This document shows, piece by piece, positions 13,625 through 21,027 of a stretch of 37,147 nucleotides of DNA. Source of the DNA: Deinococcus marmoris DSM 12784 (GTDB lineage Bacteria; Deinococcota; Deinococci; Deinococcales; Deinococcaceae); contig NZ_JNIV01000045.1 in NCBI RefSeq assembly GCF_000701405.1, positions 1 to 37,147 on the forward strand. The letters are read 5' to 3'. Numbering within the stretch: the stretch's first letter is position 1; every line of letters starts with the position of its first letter. The notes beneath the pieces are model-generated. The model ran no database searches. It saw only the letters and a list, made by a program, of their open reading frames with translations, and was not told the DNA's origin. A program made the position numbers and the translations under genes.

Positions 13625-14137
13625 GTGGGCATCTATCTGATCTGCTTGATCGTGGGCGGCGTGCTGTTCGGGCTGTCGTTGCTGGGCGGGCATGATGTTG
13701 GTGGGCATGACCTCACCGCAGATCATCCCGGCTCGGGAGACATCGCCTCATGGTTCAGCCTACGGGCGCTGGTGAGTTTCGCCACGTTTTTCGGGCTGGC
13801 TGGAGTACTGGGCGGGCTGATCGGCGCGTCCGTGACCGTGCAGTTCGTGATGGCGCTGGTCAGTGGACTGGCGGTGGGCGGCTTCACGGCCTACCTGTTC
13901 CGGCTGGCCCGCACACGCGGCGAGGTCAGCGGGGGCACGGGACGGCTGGCGGGGCGCACGGGAGAGGTGCTGATCTCGCCCGCGCCGGGACGTCCGGGCC
14001 GGGTGGCCGTGACCATTTCCGGGCAGGTCACGCAACTGGCCGCCCACAGCGACGACGCCCTGCATCCCGGCGACGCGGTGATCGTGATCGGTCAGGAAGG
14101 CGGCGTACTGGACGTGAAACTCTGGGACGGGGCATAG
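13625..14137 (+). CDS. NfeD-like membrane protein
   Basis: 170 residues from GTG 13625, with GAGGGGGA about eight bases upstream. Residues 1-20 and about 45-100 hold three hydrophobic segments (LICLIVGGVLFGLSLLGG, ALVSFATFFGLAGVLGGLIG, TVQFVMALVSGLAVGGF). The C-terminal ~60 residues (GRLAGRTGEVLISPAPGRPG through PGDAVIVIGQEGGVLDV) look like the OB-fold domain of NfeD proteins. NfeD proteins usually work with SPFH/stomatin-type proteins in membrane microdomains; no SPFH gene is adjacent here. Membrane location is well supported, the partner is not. Confidence 0.7.
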   Translation: MGIYLICLIVGGVLFGLSLLGGHDVGGHDLTADHPGSGDIASWFSLRALVSFATFFGLAGVLGGLIGASVTVQFVMALVSGLAVGGFTAYLFRLARTRGEVSGGTGRLAGRTGEVLISPAPGRPGRVAVTISGQVTQLAAHSDDALHPGDAVIVIGQEGGVLDVKLWDGA

Positions 14138-14174
14138 GCGGCTGGACCCCGGCCCCGTCTCCGCTTTGCGGCGT

Positions 14175-14180
14175 TATCCT
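14175..14180 (+). promoter_or_regulatory. -10 box of a leaderless promoter for the M32 carboxypeptidase
   Basis: TATCCT ends five bases before ATG 14186, and no ribosome site is visible in the short space between. Confidence 0.5.
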
Positions 14181-14185
14181 GAAGC

Positions 14186-15724
14186 ATGACCACAACCCAG
14201 TCCACCTCCACACCCGAAACCGTGACCGAGCCATCCATGACCGAACTGCGCCGCCGTCTGGGGCAGGTGTCCGATTTGGGCGCGGCGGAGGCGCTGATGT
14301 CCTGGGAGCAGGAAACCAGCATGCCGGACGAGGCTGCCCGCGTGCGGGGCCTGCAACTGTCCACCCTGGCGGGCCTGACCCACGCGATGTTCACGGATGA
14401 GAAGACCGGAGAGCTGCTGAACGCCGCCGCGCCGCAGGATGACACCGACACGGCCATCGTGCGCGTGTCGCGGCGTGATTTCGAGAAGGCCACCAAGCTG
14501 CCCACCGAGTTCGTGGAGGAGCGGACCCGCGCCCAGAACGAGGCCCACCACGCCTGGATCGCGGCGCGGAAAGGCAGCGACTTCGCCACGTTCGCGCCGC
14601 ACCTGACCCGAATGATGGAGCTGGCCCGCCGCGAGGCCGATCTGCGCGGCTACGACGAACACCCCTACGACGCCCTCCTGGACAACTACGAGCCGGGGAT
14701 GCGGGCGGGCGCGGTCAAGACCATCTTCGCGGACCTGCGGGACCGCACCCTGCCGCTGCTCAGGCGCATCGCGGCGGCAGAGGACGCGGCGGATTACGGC
14801 GTGCTGACGCGGCCCTTTCCCGCCGAGGCGCAGAAAGCCTTCGCGTGGAAGATCGCGGGCGAGGCGTTCGGGCTGGACAGTTCCTTTTCCCGCCAGGACG
14901 AGAGCGCGCACCCGTTCATGACCAATTTCAGCCGCTCGGACCTGCGGATCACCACGCGGGTAGAGCCGTACTGGCCCGCCTGCCTGTTCGGAACGTGGCA
15001 CGAGACCGGGCACGCCATGTACGAGCGCGGCGTTTCCGGGCGCTGGGAGCGGACCCCGGTGTCAGGGGGCGCGAGCCTGGGCGTGCATGAAAGCCAGTCG
15101 CGGCTGTTCGAGAACCTGCTGGGCCGCAGCCTGCCGTTCTGGGAACGCTACTTCCCGCAGTTTCAGGCCGCCGCCCCCGAAGTCACCGCCGGGCTGGACG
15201 CACAGACCCTCTACCGCGCCGTCAACCGCGTCAACCCCAGCATGATTCGGGTGGAGGCCGACGAGGTGACGTACAACTTCCACATCATGCTGCGCTTTGA
15301 ACTGGAACTGGCGCTGCTGGAGGGCAACCTGAAGGTCTCGGAGCTGCCCGAGGCGTGGAATGCCAAGATGCAGGACTACCTGGGGCTGACCCCACCCAAC
15401 GACGCGCAGGGCGTGTTGCAGGACGTGCATTGGTCCGCCGGGCTGATCGGGTACTTTCCCACCTACGCGCTGGGCAACCTGCTGAGCGTGCAACTGCTGG
15501 AGGCGGCGCAGGCGGATGCAGGGGTTGCACAGGGCATCCAGAACGCCGAATACGCGCCGCTGCTGGCGTGGCTGACCGAGAATGTTCACCAGTCTGGGCG
15601 CAGCCTGACGCCCACGCAGATCACCGAGCAGGCCACCGGACGCCCGCTGAGCGCCGATCCGTATGTGGCGTATCTGCACAAGAAATACGGCGAGATTTAC
15701 GGGCTGGACGGGGCGGAAAGCTAA
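14186..15724 (+). CDS. M32 family metallocarboxypeptidase (Taq-type)
   Basis: 512 residues, typical of the family. It removes C-terminal amino acids from peptides in the cytosol, using a metal bound by HETGH (residues 272-276) and by the glutamate of HESQS (E302). Other family segments visible are EFVEERTRAQNEAHHAWIAA, DNYEPGM, VRFEL-like MLRFELELALLEGNL and DVHWSAGLIGYFPTYALGNL. It is transcribed from its own leaderless promoter and ends at a strong terminator (15739-15785). It is likely a housekeeping peptidase in protein turnover. Confidence 0.95.
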   Translation: MTTTQSTSTPETVTEPSMTELRRRLGQVSDLGAAEALMSWEQETSMPDEAARVRGLQLSTLAGLTHAMFTDEKTGELLNAAAPQDDTDTAIVRVSRRDFEKATKLPTEFVEERTRAQNEAHHAWIAARKGSDFATFAPHLTRMMELARREADLRGYDEHPYDALLDNYEPGMRAGAVKTIFADLRDRTLPLLRRIAAAEDAADYGVLTRPFPAEAQKAFAWKIAGEAFGLDSSFSRQDESAHPFMTNFSRSDLRITTRVEPYWPACLFGTWHETGHAMYERGVSGRWERTPVSGGASLGVHESQSRLFENLLGRSLPFWERYFPQFQAAAPEVTAGLDAQTLYRAVNRVNPSMIRVEADEVTYNFHIMLRFELELALLEGNLKVSELPEAWNAKMQDYLGLTPPNDAQGVLQDVHWSAGLIGYFPTYALGNLLSVQLLEAAQADAGVAQGIQNAEYAPLLAWLTENVHQSGRSLTPTQITEQATGRPLSADPYVAYLHKKYGEIYGLDGAES

Positions 15725-15738
15725 ACACGAAACAGAGG

Positions 15739-15785
15739 AACGGCCCGCAACTTAATGTCCGGGCCGTTTTCCCTCTTCCTTTCAG
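15739..15785 (+). terminator. Rho-independent terminator after the M32 gene
   Basis: AACGGCCCG (15739-15747) pairs perfectly with CGGGCCGTT (15760-15768), followed by TTCCCTCTTCCTTT. It lies between convergent genes and overlaps the 3' end of the minus-strand gene. Confidence 0.85.
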
Positions 15786-16033
15786 ACCGCCTGTTTGCGC
15801 TCGGCCTGAGTGACCAGATAAGCGCGGGCCGCGCCCAGCCAGCTCTGGGCCAGGGCCGTGTTGGGGTGGCCGCGTTCGCGCAGGGCGTGGGTGCCGAGGC
15901 ACAACTGACGCTCCACGCGGCGCACGGCCAGCAGGCCGCCATCATTCTCCACTTCGATCAGGGTGTTTAAGACGGTGGTGGGGTGAACGTACCCCACGCG
16001 GATGCTCTCGGCAATCGTGTCCAGTGCGCGCAT
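15782..16033 (-). CDS. small hypothetical protein
   Basis: 83 residues from ATG 16033, with AGGAG nine bases upstream. The sequence is helical, starting MRALDTIAESIRVGYVHPTT, with a middle segment RRVERQLCLGTHALRERGH and a C-terminal helix QSWLGAARAYLVTQAERK. I do not recognise the family. It is divergent from ddrO and shares the ~330-base upstream region with it, so co-control by DdrO is possible but unproven. Confidence 0.65.
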   Translation of the reverse strand: MRALDTIAESIRVGYVHPTTVLNTLIEVENDGGLLAVRRVERQLCLGTHALRERGHPNTALAQSWLGAARAYLVTQAERKQAV

Positions 16034-16166
16034 AACTGTGGACTCCTTCCAGCCTGAGGGGGCCGCGAGGGGGAAGAGATAGGAAAATCGACTTTGGAGA
16101 AAACCTCTTGCTGATTACGACTATAGCAGAGCGACGGACGGCTGTGCAAGAACTCTGCCCCCCGTA

Positions 16167-16183
16167 TTCTGTATTGACCGTAG
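16167..16183 (+). promoter_or_regulatory. candidate RDRM-like DdrO operator
   Basis: TTCTGTATTGACCGTAG overlaps the -35 box of the ddrO promoter. It resembles the radiation/desiccation response motif (consensus close to TTATGTCATTGACATAA): the TTnTGT and ATTGAC blocks are both present, but one base closer together than in the consensus, and the right arm is imperfect. DdrO represses its own gene in Deinococcus, so an operator here is expected from knowledge of the family. The exact boundaries are uncertain. Confidence 0.45.
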
Positions 16184-16202
16184 TGGGGAACAGTGTTACA
16201 CT
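16174..16202 (+). promoter_or_regulatory. sigma-A promoter of ddrO
   Basis: TTGACC (16174-16179), a 17-base spacer and TACACT (16197-16202) form a near-ideal promoter. Transcription would start about 16209, giving a leader of roughly 160 bases before ATG 16367. The leader holds a small hairpin (GCCCC/GGGGC near 16238-16253) and no ORF I can support. The rest of 16034-16366 shows nothing else. Confidence 0.75.
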
Positions 16203-16366
16203 CCAACCAAGGCTGCCCGATTCTGCCCACAGGCAAACGCCCCCACTTGGGGCCACGCCCGCAGAAAAAGAGCAGTCCCAGGCGGCACGCCGAATCTGTT
16301 TTCCCGCGTTCAGCACGCGAATGGAGCAGAGTCAGTGAGGCCAAGCCGCAGCCAAGGAGGTGACAC

Positions 16367-16756
16367 ATGAAATTGCACGAAAGACTCCGCGAACTCCGTA
16401 GCGAACGCGGGCTGCGGCTCAAAGACGTCGCCGAGACTGCCGGGATCAGCGTCCCGTACCTCAGCGATCTGGAACGTGGCCGCACCAACCCCAGCCTGGA
16501 AACCCTGCAAACCCTGGCGGCGTCCTACGCCATCACGGTTCATGATCTGCTGGAGGGCGTCGAATTTTACGGCGCGTCCACCGAGGGGTCCATGCCCAAG
16601 GGACTGGCCGATCTGGTGGCCGATCCCACGCTGGGGCCGCAGATCACGCCCGACTGGGTGCAGACGCTGTCGCGCATCGAACTGCGTGGCAAGCGCCCGC
16701 GCGACAAGGGCGACTGGTACGAGATTTACCTGCACCTCAAGCGCATCCTGAATTAA
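16367..16756 (+). CDS. ddrO: DdrO, XRE-family repressor of the radiation/desiccation response
   Basis: 129 residues, the normal length. It represses DNA-repair genes by binding the palindromic RDRM operator and is cleaved by the metalloprotease IrrE (PprI) after radiation or desiccation, releasing the regulon. The N-terminal helix-turn-helix is [20 protein letters not shown] followed by [20 protein letters not shown] (residues 1-60). The C-terminal dimerisation domain includes [20 protein letters not shown] and [13 protein letters not shown], almost identical to what I recall of deinococcal DdrO. AAGGAGGTGACAC before the ATG is a perfect ribosome site. It has its own promoter with a candidate operator and a strong terminator. 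irrE is not in the window. Confidence 0.96.
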   Translation: MKLHERLRELRSERGLRLKDVAETAGISVPYLSDLERGRTNPSLETLQTLAASYAITVHDLLEGVEFYGASTEGSMPKGLADLVADPTLGPQITPDWVQTLSRIELRGKRPRDKGDWYEIYLHLKRILN

Positions 16757-16771
16757 GGGTAGCGAGGATGG

Positions 16772-16813
16772 AAAGGTCGGAGACGTGATTCTCTGGCCTT
16801 TCTTCTTTGGGGA
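16772..16813 (+). terminator. Rho-independent terminator of ddrO
   Basis: A 12-base-pair stem with two G-U pairs is formed by AAAGGTCGGAGA (16772-16783) and TCTCTGGCCTTT (16790-16801) around a six-base loop, followed by CTTCTTTGGGGATTTT. Confidence 0.85.
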
Positions 16814-16869
16814 TTTTGCCAAGTAATGAACGGGGCAGCTCAAGTCTTTAATACGATTGTTATGAATGA

Positions 16870-16875
16870 TAGTAT
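16870..16875 (+). promoter_or_regulatory. -10 box of the toxin-antitoxin promoter
   Basis: TAGTAT lies six bases before ATG 16882. The surrounding 16859-16884 is AT-rich with TATGAA repeated at 16861 and 16873; repeats over the promoter could be the antitoxin operator. Confidence 0.5.
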
Positions 16876-16881
16876 GAAGAT

Positions 16882-17136
16882 ATGACCACAGATTCTGCAC
16901 AGCGCATGACCATTAGCCTTCCTCCAGATGCCGCCCGCTATCTGGAGGAGTATCAGCAGAGCCACCAACTGGCAAGTCGGAGCGAGGCTGTTTTGAAAGC
17001 TATTCAGGCGTTGCGCGATCAGCAACTGGCCGAGGATTACGCTGCCCTGGCCCGCGAGAATGACCCGGAACGCGCCCGCTTTCTGGAAGGCAACACGGAT
17101 GGTCTGGAAGCCAGCGATGGCAGCGAATGGCTGTAG
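16882..17136 (+). CDS. mazE: ribbon-helix-helix antitoxin (MazE-like)
   Basis: 84 residues. The N-terminal part RMTISLPPDAARYLEEYQQS and SRSEAVLKAIQAL (residues 8-45) is a ribbon-helix-helix DNA-binding domain; the acidic C-terminal tail ending EGNTDGLEASDGSEWL is the part expected to block the toxin. It neutralises the MazF endoribonuclease encoded next and should repress its own promoter. The toxin gene begins ten bases before this stop codon, the usual antitoxin-toxin overlap. It is the first gene after the ddrO terminator. The symbol is by role; the fold is RHH rather than AbrB-type MazE. Confidence 0.88.
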   Translation: MTTDSAQRMTISLPPDAARYLEEYQQSHQLASRSEAVLKAIQALRDQQLAEDYAALARENDPERARFLEGNTDGLEASDGSEWL

Positions 17137-17474
17137 GGCTAATTCGGCGGGGCGACATTCTCCTGATTGAATTTGGCCCGGCCCGCCGCGCTGAAGCCGA
17201 CTTCATCCGGCCCGCTGTGGTCATCACCAACAATGTCGCCAACGCTGAGGCAGACGCCATTACGGTTATTCCGCTCACCAGCAATCTGAGCAACGTTTAC
17301 GCCTTTCAACTGCTGTTGCCCACGGAACGCACGGGACTAAATCAGGACAGCAAGGCGCAGACGGAACTGATCGGTTCGGTAGCCCTGACCCGCGTGCGCC
17401 AGCGCCTGGGCCACGTTCCCGAAGACCTGATGCGCGAATTGGACGGCAGAATTCGGCTGCATCTGGGGCTGTGA
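17127..17474 (+). CDS. mazF: MazF/PemK family endoribonuclease toxin
   Basis: 115 residues, normal for the family. It cuts single-stranded mRNA at short sequence motifs and halts growth when the antitoxin is lost. Family segments are IRRGDILLIEFGPARRAEAD, FIRPAVVITNNVANAEADAI, VIPLTSN, and the C-terminal QTELIGSVALTRVRQRLGHV. The RPAVVI and VIPLTSN strands and the D/T of the active region are intact, so it looks functional. The start ATG 17127 overlaps the antitoxin gene by ten bases. The neighbour upstream is ddrO, placing a growth-arrest module beside the DNA-damage regulator. Confidence 0.93.
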   Translation: MAVGLIRRGDILLIEFGPARRAEADFIRPAVVITNNVANAEADAITVIPLTSNLSNVYAFQLLLPTERTGLNQDSKAQTELIGSVALTRVRQRLGHVPEDLMRELDGRIRLHLGL

Positions 17475-17543
17475 TTTTGCCCTTGCTCTCGCCTGGGCAG
17501 AGGGTGAAGTTGGAGCCTAGAGAGGAGTTGCACTGACTACCCC

Positions 17544-19172
17544 TCAACCCATCCGCGCCCCACCCCTTGCCAGCAACAACGTTCCCGCGCCCCAAGCCCC
17601 GCCAATCAGCGCCAGCCCAAAGGCCAGCGGCGGCTCGCTGAGGCTGGCGGCCACGGCGCTGAGGCCCAGCATCGCCCCCACCGCGTCGGGAACGGGCAGG
17701 CGCAGGCGGCGGGCCAGGGCGCGGCCCAGGTCATAGGCGCTGACGCTCAGGCCCACGGCCAGGATCACCACGGCCAGCGCGGCGGCCACCAGGGCGGGCC
17801 CCAGCAGCCCGGCCAGCGCCAGAGCCAGCGCGGGACCACCCAGCGCCGCCAGCGCCAGCACGCCCAGCGCCAATGTCCGCATGGGAGCGTGGCGCTGACG
17901 GCGGGCCAGCGTGGGGGCCAGCCCAGCCACGAACAGCAGCAGCAATGCGCCCCCGGTCAGCGTGACGAAAATCTGAGGCCACGCCGCACTGCCCAGCCAC
18001 CCCAGCAGCGGCCTGAAGGCGGCGGCGGTGGCAATGCCGATCCCCTGCGGCGGGGCCGTTTCCAGCGCGGCCAGATCGCCGGGGGCGTGGCCCAGCAGCG
18101 CATTCACGCGCCCGCTGACCTGCGCCCCCGGATCGCGGCGCACATCGCCCAGCAGCGTGACCACCTCGCCGTTGACCCGCGCGCCCGCTTCCAGGCGAAT
18201 ATGCCCGCCCACCGCGATCACGTTGCCATCCACCGGCCCGCTGACCACGATGTTCTGCCCGAAACGCACGTCCCCATGAACGGCCACGCTGTACAGCGCG
18301 GGCAGGGTCAGCACCGCGCTGAGGGCAAAGGCCCCCGCCCCGAACCGCTGCATGACCGGGCCGGGCCGCCAACTGATCAAAATGCTGGTCAGCAGCAGCA
18401 GCGCCAGCCCCACCCCGGCCAGCGGCGACACCTGGGCCAGCAGGGTCTGCAAGACCAGCGCCCCGGCAGCCAGATTGGGCCACACCGTGGTCACGGCCAG
18501 CAGGGTCAGCCCGGCCATCAGCGCCACCACCAGAGCCAGCGGCGCGGGATTGTGCCGGGGCTTGAGGGGAGACATGAAGCCACTGACTGATGATGAACTG
18601 GCAGCGGGTGAAACAGGAACAGGGTTGAGTGGAGGTGAAGAAACAGTCTCCGCTTCCGGCTGGGCAATCCGCGCCACCACCGATCCGGCCACCGAACGCG
18701 GCAGCGCGGGCGCAGGGACCTGGACCCGCCCAGCCCACGCGATCTCGGAGGCGACGGCAGCGGCCACGCTGGAAGGAATGGGAGGCGGCGTCAGTTGCCG
18801 CGCCGCCCGGATGTCGTCCACCACTCCAGCGGCGAGGCTGTGGGGAAGCGGAGGAAGGGATTGGGTTTGCAGGTGCCGGGCAGCGGCAATATCTGCCGCC
18901 ACAGCGCCCGCCAGCGAGTGCGGCAGCTCTGGCCGAGTTGCACCCAGGCGTACGCTCCAGGCCACCTCAGCGGCCACAGCCTGAGCGCAACTGGCGGGCA
19001 GACCGGGGGGCGGCAGGGCGCTCAGGCGGGCGGTACTCGAAGCCAGCCGCAGCCGCCAGCGCACCACTTCCTCCTGATCGGGCAGCGCGTGCAATGCCTC
19101 GGTTTCTTCGGTGGTCAGCTCACCCTCAGCCTCGCGGTGGAGCAACTCCAGCCAGTCAGACGGGTCAGCCAT
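17544..19172 (-). CDS. polytopic protein with anti-sigma-like N-terminus, five short repeats and a bactofilin-like segment
   Basis: 542 residues from ATG 19172 (an upstream ATG at 19208 has a comparable ribosome site and would add 12). Residues 1-50 resemble the acidic cytosolic part of anti-sigma factors (DWLELLHREAEGELTTEETE). Then five repeats of about 25 residues follow, around 58-77, 83-100, 109-125, 132-150 and 157-171, with the pattern LPxSxAxxVxxxIAxA. A Ser/Pro linker leads to hydrophobic segments near 211-230, 234-268 and 278-298. Residues 300-362 (GDVRFGQNIVVSGPVDGNVI through NGEVVTLLGDVRRDPGAQVS) are beta-helix turns like bactofilin or polymer-forming proteins. More membrane segments fill 400-540. 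A sensing or membrane-organising role is inference; no sigma factor gene is adjacent. Confidence 0.75.
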   Translation of the reverse strand: MADPSDWLELLHREAEGELTTEETEALHALPDQEEVVRWRLRLASSTARLSALPPPGLPASCAQAVAAEVAWSVRLGATRPELPHSLAGAVAADIAAARHLQTQSLPPLPHSLAAGVVDDIRAARQLTPPPIPSSVAAAVASEIAWAGRVQVPAPALPRSVAGSVVARIAQPEAETVSSPPLNPVPVSPAASSSSVSGFMSPLKPRHNPAPLALVVALMAGLTLLAVTTVWPNLAAGALVLQTLLAQVSPLAGVGLALLLLTSILISWRPGPVMQRFGAGAFALSAVLTLPALYSVAVHGDVRFGQNIVVSGPVDGNVIAVGGHIRLEAGARVNGEVVTLLGDVRRDPGAQVSGRVNALLGHAPGDLAALETAPPQGIGIATAAAFRPLLGWLGSAAWPQIFVTLTGGALLLLFVAGLAPTLARRQRHAPMRTLALGVLALAALGGPALALALAGLLGPALVAAALAVVILAVGLSVSAYDLGRALARRLRLPVPDAVGAMLGLSAVAASLSEPPLAFGLALIGGAWGAGTLLLARGGARMG

Positions 19173-19254
19173 TGACCCCTCGCCCCGGTTGTGTCGCTCC
19201 ATGCCCATACTGTTCCCCTACGATAGAGGATTCCCGAAAGTTCCCGGCGGCTGT

Positions 19255-19758
19255 CTAGGGGGCTGGCGGGGCGGAGTAGTCGCCACTCTTGCCACCCGTC
19301 TTGCTCAGCAACCGGATACCCGTAATTTCCAGCGCCTTGCTGGCGGCTTTCAGCATGTCGTACACGTTCAGGGCGGCGACGCTGGCGGCGGTCAGGGCTT
19401 CCATCTCCACCCCCGTCGGGGCAGTGGTGCGGACGGTGGCGGTGATCCGCACGCCCGCGTCTTCCAGCGTGACCTGCACGTCTGCGCCCGTCACGGGAAT
19501 GGGGTGGCACAGCAGGATCAGGTCCGCCGTGCGCTTGCTGCCCGCCAGCCCCGCCAGCCGCGCCACGGTCAGCGGATCGCCCTTGGGGTTGGTCCCGGCC
19601 TCCAGCGCCGCGCGGGCCTGTGGGGGCAGGCGCACCCAGGCTTCGGCGGTGGCGGTGCGGGTGGTTGGGGCCTTGTCGGTCACGTCCACCATGCGCGGCA
19701 GGCCGTCCCGGAAGTGGGTCAATTGGGAGGTCAGCTCAGGCGTATCCGCCACGCTCAC
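19255..19758 (-). CDS. moaC: cyclic pyranopterin monophosphate synthase
   Basis: 167 residues. MoaC converts the MoaA product 3',8-cyclo-7,8-dihydro-GTP to cyclic pyranopterin monophosphate in molybdenum cofactor synthesis. Family landmarks are [60 protein letters not shown] and [17 protein letters not shown], which include the catalytic Asp and Lys. GTG 19758 overlaps the stop of the DUF177 gene by four bases (GTGA), so the pair is translationally coupled. No other moa genes are in the window. Confidence 0.95.
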   Translation of the reverse strand: MSVADTPELTSQLTHFRDGLPRMVDVTDKAPTTRTATAEAWVRLPPQARAALEAGTNPKGDPLTVARLAGLAGSKRTADLILLCHPIPVTGADVQVTLEDAGVRITATVRTTAPTGVEMEALTAASVAALNVYDMLKAASKALEITGIRLLSKTGGKSGDYSAPPAP

Positions 19759-20357
19759 TCTTCCGGTACCTGCAGGTCACGCAGGCCCGCGAAGGGGTTC
19801 TGCTTGGCGTGGCCGCTGCTCTGGGGAATGCCCAGATCGTCGTCGATTTCCTCGACGGGAACTGCCGCCATATGTTCGCAGGGACCATCGTTCAGATCGT
19901 GGCCGCAGACCTGACACAGCCCCTTGCACTCGGAATCGTGGACCACGCTCAGGGGCGCGGACATCAGGGTGATCTCGGCCAGATACCCGCTGAGGTCCAG
20001 GGTAGAATCACCGAAGATCAGCACTTCCTCGCCGGTCTCGGCTTCCTCCAGATACGGCGCGTCGGCGGACGGCTCGTAGCGCATCAGCGTGCCCAGCGTG
20101 AGTTCCAGCGGCACCTCTACCTCGCGCAGACAGCGGGCACACTCCATCGTGATGGTGGGTTCAAAACTGCCTTGCAGGTACATCTCGCTGCCGCCCAGAG
20201 AGTTGACGCTGATCTCGTAGGGCGCGGGTTCGGTAAAGGTCAGGGTCTGCGTTTTGCCGCCCTGCTCGTAGTTCAGGTGGTCAAGTTCGCCCTCGGCGTG
20301 CGCGTCCTCGGAGGACCGCATTAGAGAACCCAGGTGAATCAGGGGAGAATCGCTCAT
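19755..20357 (-). CDS. DUF177 (YceD) family protein
   Basis: 200 residues. The YceD pattern is present: [20 protein letters not shown] in the middle and [20 protein letters not shown] near the C-terminus, whose cysteines probably bind zinc. In other bacteria the gene sits before rpmF (ribosomal protein L32), and the protein is needed for normal 23S rRNA levels. Here rpmF is absent and the coupled partner is moaC. ATG 20357 has TATTAT six bases upstream, a leaderless promoter. The C-terminal 40 residues are an acidic extension. Confidence 0.88.
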   Translation of the reverse strand: MSDSPLIHLGSLMRSSEDAHAEGELDHLNYEQGGKTQTLTFTEPAPYEISVNSLGGSEMYLQGSFEPTITMECARCLREVEVPLELTLGTLMRYEPSADAPYLEEAETGEEVLIFGDSTLDLSGYLAEITLMSAPLSVVHDSECKGLCQVCGHDLNDGPCEHMAAVPVEEIDDDLGIPQSSGHAKQNPFAGLRDLQVPEE

Positions 20358-20363
20358 CCTTTA

Positions 20364-20369
20364 ATAATA
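20364..20369 (-). promoter_or_regulatory. -10 box of a leaderless promoter for DUF177-moaC
   Basis: TATTAT on the minus strand ends six bases before ATG 20357. Confidence 0.55.
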
Positions 20370-20412
20370 GAGCGCGTGGGGTCAGGCAACCGCGTTCCAC
20401 GCACGGTAGGAC

Positions 20413-20432
20413 CGTAGGCAAAGCGGCCTACG
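20413..20432 (-). terminator. hairpin at the end of the peroxiredoxin gene
   Basis: CGTAGGC (20413-20419) and GCCTACG (20426-20432) form a perfect seven-base stem overlapping the stop codon. No T-tract follows on either strand, so termination is uncertain. Confidence 0.35.
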
Positions 20433-21027
20433 AAGCGGCGGGGGCAGGGTGGCTTTCCGCCAGCCACGCCAGCACTTGCGCCGCGTTCTGATCGGGCGGA
20501 AAGACTGGGTAGAAGACCTTCTGGATCACGCCGTCCCGAAGGATCAGCGTCACCCGGCGCAGCAACTGCATTCCATCCACCTCGAATGTCGGCAGACTCA
20601 GCGCGCCCGCAAACCTCAACTCAGCGTCCGACAGCAGCGGGAAAGGGAGGTGCAGCCGTCCCGCCACCTCGGCCTGATACGCCGTGTCCTGCGTGCTGAG
20701 GCCGAAGACACGCGCCCCAGCAGCCTGCAACTCCGCGTGATGATCCCGGAAAGCGCAGGACTGCGGCGTGCAACCCCGCGCCCCTGGAATAAGGTCCCAG
20801 TCGGTGGGCAACGGCTGGTCCGGCTGGCCTGTGCGCGGATAGGCGTACAGCACGGTCAGGCCGGGCAGGGCGGAAAGATCGATGGGCGGACCCTCGGTGG
20901 CGGGCAGCGAAAGAGCAGGCAGCCTCCGCCCCGGCAGATGGTCACAGGCCCCGTCATCGACTGGGGCCACCAGCCCCTCCGGCAGCCGTTCCAGCCTGTC
21001 CAGCCCATCCAGCTCAGGCCCGCTCAC
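20428..21027 (-). CDS. peroxiredoxin (AhpC/TSA, Bcp-like)
   Basis: 199 residues from GTG 21027. It reduces peroxides through a cysteine pair. The motif [20 protein letters not shown] holds the peroxidatic cysteine (GCTP) and a second cysteine five residues later, the arrangement of atypical 2-Cys Bcp/PrxQ proteins. Further landmarks are [20 protein letters not shown] and [15 protein letters not shown]. The ~30 residues before the thioredoxin fold ([20 protein letters not shown]) are as expected for the family. The GTG overlaps the upstream nucleotidylyltransferase stop by four bases (GTGA), so translation is coupled; why these two enzymes are paired is not clear. Confidence 0.88.
   Translation of the reverse strand: MSGPELDGLDRLERLPEGLVAPVDDGACDHLPGRRLPALSLPATEGPPIDLSALPGLTVLYAYPRTGQPDQPLPTDWDLIPGARGCTPQSCAFRDHHAELQAAGARVFGLSTQDTAYQAEVAGRLHLPFPLLSDAELRFAGALSLPTFEVDGMQLLRRVTLILRDGVIQKVFYPVFPPDQNAAQVLAWLAESHPAPAAS

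Noticed and set aside
14174..15013. 279-residue minus-strand ORF opposite the M32 carboxypeptidase
   Set aside because: Antisense shadow without recognisable motifs.
17544..19172. Pairing of this anti-sigma-like protein with the ECF sigma factor at 9689-10294
   Set aside because: The genes are 7 kb apart with unrelated genes between; nothing in the sequence links them, so it is kept only as a test.
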